A DNA stretch of 7,667 nucleotides. Origin: an uncultured Methylophilus sp. (lineage in GTDB: Bacteria > Pseudomonadota > Gammaproteobacteria > Burkholderiales > Methylophilaceae). How positions within the stretch are numbered: the stretch's first letter is position 1; every line of letters starts with the position of its first letter. Location of the stretch: assembly GCA_936943315.1 (NCBI GenBank), contig CAKZJM010000379.1, positions 1 through 7,667 on the forward strand. Reading direction: 5' to 3'. The translations under genes were made by a program, and so were the position numbers. Shown here one piece after another: positions 6,450 to 7,667 of this stretch. The notes beneath the pieces are model-generated. The model saw only the letters and a program-made list of their open reading frames with translations. It made no database searches and was not told where the DNA came from.

Positions 6450-7040
6450 ATGTTTAAACTATCTTTTTTAAAATCAAGCTTTGTTTCCGTATGTCTGATG
6501 TTATTAGCAGGCTGCGCTCACCCTATTTCGATCAATCCGACTAAGACACCTGAAAGGCCTCAAACGAACCTTAAGCAAAAGAAAGTCGCTTATGTTCTAT
6601 CTGATGCCGACAGAAACATTCAGGTCACTACTCCTGGGGGAGGCGGAGACAAAGTCTCCTATTATGCTTACCGAGATTCCGAGAAGGCAATCCGGGACGC
6701 ATTAAGAGCTGTATATCAGGATGTGGTTGTGATCAGCTCGGCGAATGATTTAGAGGCCATCAAGAACAATGCGATAGAGTTGATTTATCTCCCCGTGCTC
6801 ACTACAACCTCCAGCTCTGACTCAGCCTTTACCTGGCCGCCAACGTTTTTTAGAGTAGAGTTGTCATGCAATGTGACGGACTCAAAAGGAACTCTGATAA
6901 AAATGCTAAAAGTAGAGGGAAATGGATATGCTGAATTCTCTGAGTTCAAAACGAACTTGGGTTTAGCGGGCAGTCGTGCGACGAGTGACTTATCCGAAAA
7001 ACTAAAAAAAGAAATCCTAAATAATCCTGCTCTGTTCTAA
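6450..7040 (+). CDS. Second lipoprotein of the pair, function unknown
   Basis: This 196-residue precursor has a signal sequence and a lipobox L19-A-G-C22 followed by Ala, predicting lipidation and outer-membrane sorting. Notable parts of the mature protein are KKVAYVLSDADR (a first beta strand), a glycine cluster TTPGGGGDKVSYY, YRDSEKAIRDALRAVYQDVV, the strand IELIYLPVLTTTSSS, an aromatic FTWPP motif and FRVELSCNVTDSKG. The protein closes with a helix SDLSEKLKKEIL. C22 is the lipidated Cys; the only other mature Cys is in LSCNVTD. The ribosome site is AAGGAAAA just after the stop of the upstream gene. No family name can be given. The shared strand-helix-strand build and tight pairing suggest the two lipoproteins act together at the cell envelope; that is inference. 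A terminator follows directly. Confidence 0.82.
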   Translation: MFKLSFLKSSFVSVCLMLLAGCAHPISINPTKTPERPQTNLKQKKVAYVLSDADRNIQVTTPGGGGDKVSYYAYRDSEKAIRDALRAVYQDVVVISSANDLEAIKNNAIELIYLPVLTTTSSSDSAFTWPPTFFRVELSCNVTDSKGTLIKMLKVEGNGYAEFSEFKTNLGLAGSRATSDLSEKLKKEILNNPALF

Positions 7041-7049
7041 TTGTATTTT

Positions 7050-7082
7050 AATAAAAAAGGCGCCTAAAGCGCCTTTTTTATT
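7050..7082. terminator. Bidirectional terminator between lipoprotein gene and ftsB
   Basis: Arms of 14 bases (7050-7063 and 7069-7082) are perfectly complementary around a CTAAA loop. The stem core is GGCGC/GCGCC, with AATAAAAAA on one side and TTTTTTATT on the other. It serves the + strand lipoprotein unit and the minus-strand eno-ftsB unit. The ftsB stop codon (7078-7080) lies inside the arm. Its core resembles that of the terminator after ygfZ. Confidence 0.92.
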
Positions 7083-7503
7083 GTCCAGGTTGATTGATAT
7101 CCGGCGATATGGGTAAAGCCTCTGCAGGTTTCACCGCGGGGGATTTAGCCTGCAGTGGTTTGCCTTCTAGCTGTTTCGCCGCCGTTGGTTTAGCCTCCAG
7201 CGGTGAAGTGGGCTTGTTGGTCACTGGCTGTTTATTCTGGATAACCTGGTAAAACACTTCATCCTGTTTAATCAGGCCCAGTTCACTCCGCGCCCGCTCT
7301 TCTACCGCAGACTGCCCTTGTTTCAAATCACGTACTTCGGCGCGCAGGGTTTCATTGCGCTGCTTGTAGTAATCGTTACGTTTTTCGTGTGCCTCAATCT
7401 GCTGCGAATATTGCCACACACGCAACCAACCGCCTTTGCCCAGCCACAATGGATATTGCAGCAGGGCAATCAGGACCACCAACACAACGGTCAGTTTACG
7501 CAC
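7078..7503 (-). CDS. ftsB: FtsB, divisome septum-formation protein with extended C-terminus
   Basis: FtsB bridges FtsL and FtsQ at the division site in the inner membrane. The 141-residue product has a short basic N-terminus and one membrane helix at about 4-21. A periplasmic coiled coil follows at about 29-65 (QQIEAHEKRNDYYKQRNETL), then the conserved block ARSELGLIKQDEVFYQV (residues 71-87), which corresponds to ARNELSMTRPGETFYRLV in E. coli. Residues 91-141 are a Lys/Pro/Ala-rich, low-complexity tail absent from the 103-residue E. coli protein. The start is GTG at 7503: an in-frame TGA lies five codons upstream, so no earlier ATG is possible, and CTGGA gives a weak ribosome site. It follows eno by 16 bases, a conserved gene order in proteobacteria. 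Confidence 0.92.
   Translation of the reverse strand: MRKLTVVLVVLIALLQYPLWLGKGGWLRVWQYSQQIEAHEKRNDYYKQRNETLRAEVRDLKQGQSAVEERARSELGLIKQDEVFYQVIQNKQPVTNKPTSPLEAKPTAAKQLEGKPLQAKSPAVKPAEALPISPDINQPGQ
7144..7204. repeat. Imperfect direct repeat within the ftsB tail
   Basis: TTTAGCCTGCAGTGGT at 7144-7159 and TTTAGCCTCCAGCGGT at 7189-7204 agree at 14 of 16 bases, 45 bases apart (15 codons, in frame). In the protein they encode PLQAK and PLEAK, part of a run with LEAKP (102-106) and LEGKP (112-116). This suggests the tail grew by short in-frame duplication. Confidence 0.6.
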
Positions 7504-7519
7504 AGTGGTCCAGAATCAG

Positions 7520-7667
7520 TTATTTGAATAACTGGTAAAAAGCAGACAAGCCAGCATAGCTGGTTGCATCGCCGAGCTCTTCTTCAATACGCAGCAACTG
7601 GTTGTACTTGGCAATACGCTCAGAACGGCACAGTGAACCAGTTTTGATTTGCAGTGCATTGGTTGCG
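7520..7667 (-). CDS. eno: Enolase, C-terminal end (5' part beyond the window)
   Basis: Only the last 48 codons and the TAA stop are present; the gene runs on past the right edge. The peptide contains QIKTGSLCRSERIAKYNQLL followed by RIEEELGD, the near-invariant C-terminal block of bacterial enolase. The Lys of QIKTGS (K392 region in E. coli) is an active-site residue. Enolase interconverts 2-phosphoglycerate and phosphoenolpyruvate in glycolysis. The C-terminal tail ATSYAGLSAFYQLFK is of the type common in betaproteobacteria. ftsB starts 16 bases downstream, so the two are very probably cotranscribed. Confidence 0.95.
   Translation of the reverse strand, partial: ATNALQIKTGSLCRSERIAKYNQLLRIEEELGDATSYAGLSAFYQLFK

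Overview
The window reads as a chromosomal segment of a betaproteobacterial methylotroph, most likely Methylophilaceae (Methylophilus, Methylovorus or Methylobacillus type). The evidence is a methanol dehydrogenase accessory cluster (mxaS-mxaA-mxaC-mxaK-mxaL) beside ordinary proteobacterial housekeeping genes (ygfX/ygfZ, eno-ftsB). The genus is inferred from gene content and cannot be fixed from the sequence alone.

Region 1 (1-4193, + strand) is the distal part of an mxa operon. The 3' two thirds of mxaS (DUF58) enters from the left edge, followed by mxaA, mxaC, mxaK and mxaL. The genes are tightly packed: mxaA/mxaC overlap by 1 base as TAATG, mxaC/mxaK overlap by 16 bases, and the largest gap is 44 bases before mxaL. 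In Methylobacterium extorquens, MxaA, MxaK and MxaL are known to be needed to place Ca2+ in the PQQ methanol dehydrogenase MxaFI. The architecture (DUF58 protein, signal-peptide plus single-TM protein, two membrane-anchored VWA proteins, an anchored helical-repeat protein) parallels MoxR/Bat operons. No mxaD follows mxaL here, although it does in the classical cluster.

Region 2 (4197-5793) starts with a convergent minus-strand gene for a two-TM YgfX (CptA)-like protein, whose stop lies 3 bases from that of mxaL. Divergent from it is ygfZ, a folate-binding Fe-S-cluster maintenance protein with an intact KGCYTGQE motif. A 20-bp perfect hairpin terminator closes this region.

Region 3 (5794-7082) is visibly more AT-rich and carries a two-gene unit of small lipoproteins (lipoboxes LPGC and LAGC). 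It is flanked by strong hairpin terminators. I assign no function to these two genes, and they are the least explained part of the window.

Region 4 (7078-7667, minus strand) is the conserved eno-ftsB pair. The C-terminal 48 codons of enolase are followed after 16 bases by ftsB, which starts with GTG and encodes a Lys/Pro/Ala-rich C-terminal tail beyond the usual FtsB length. I saw no tRNA, rRNA, CRISPR array, insertion sequence or phage gene.
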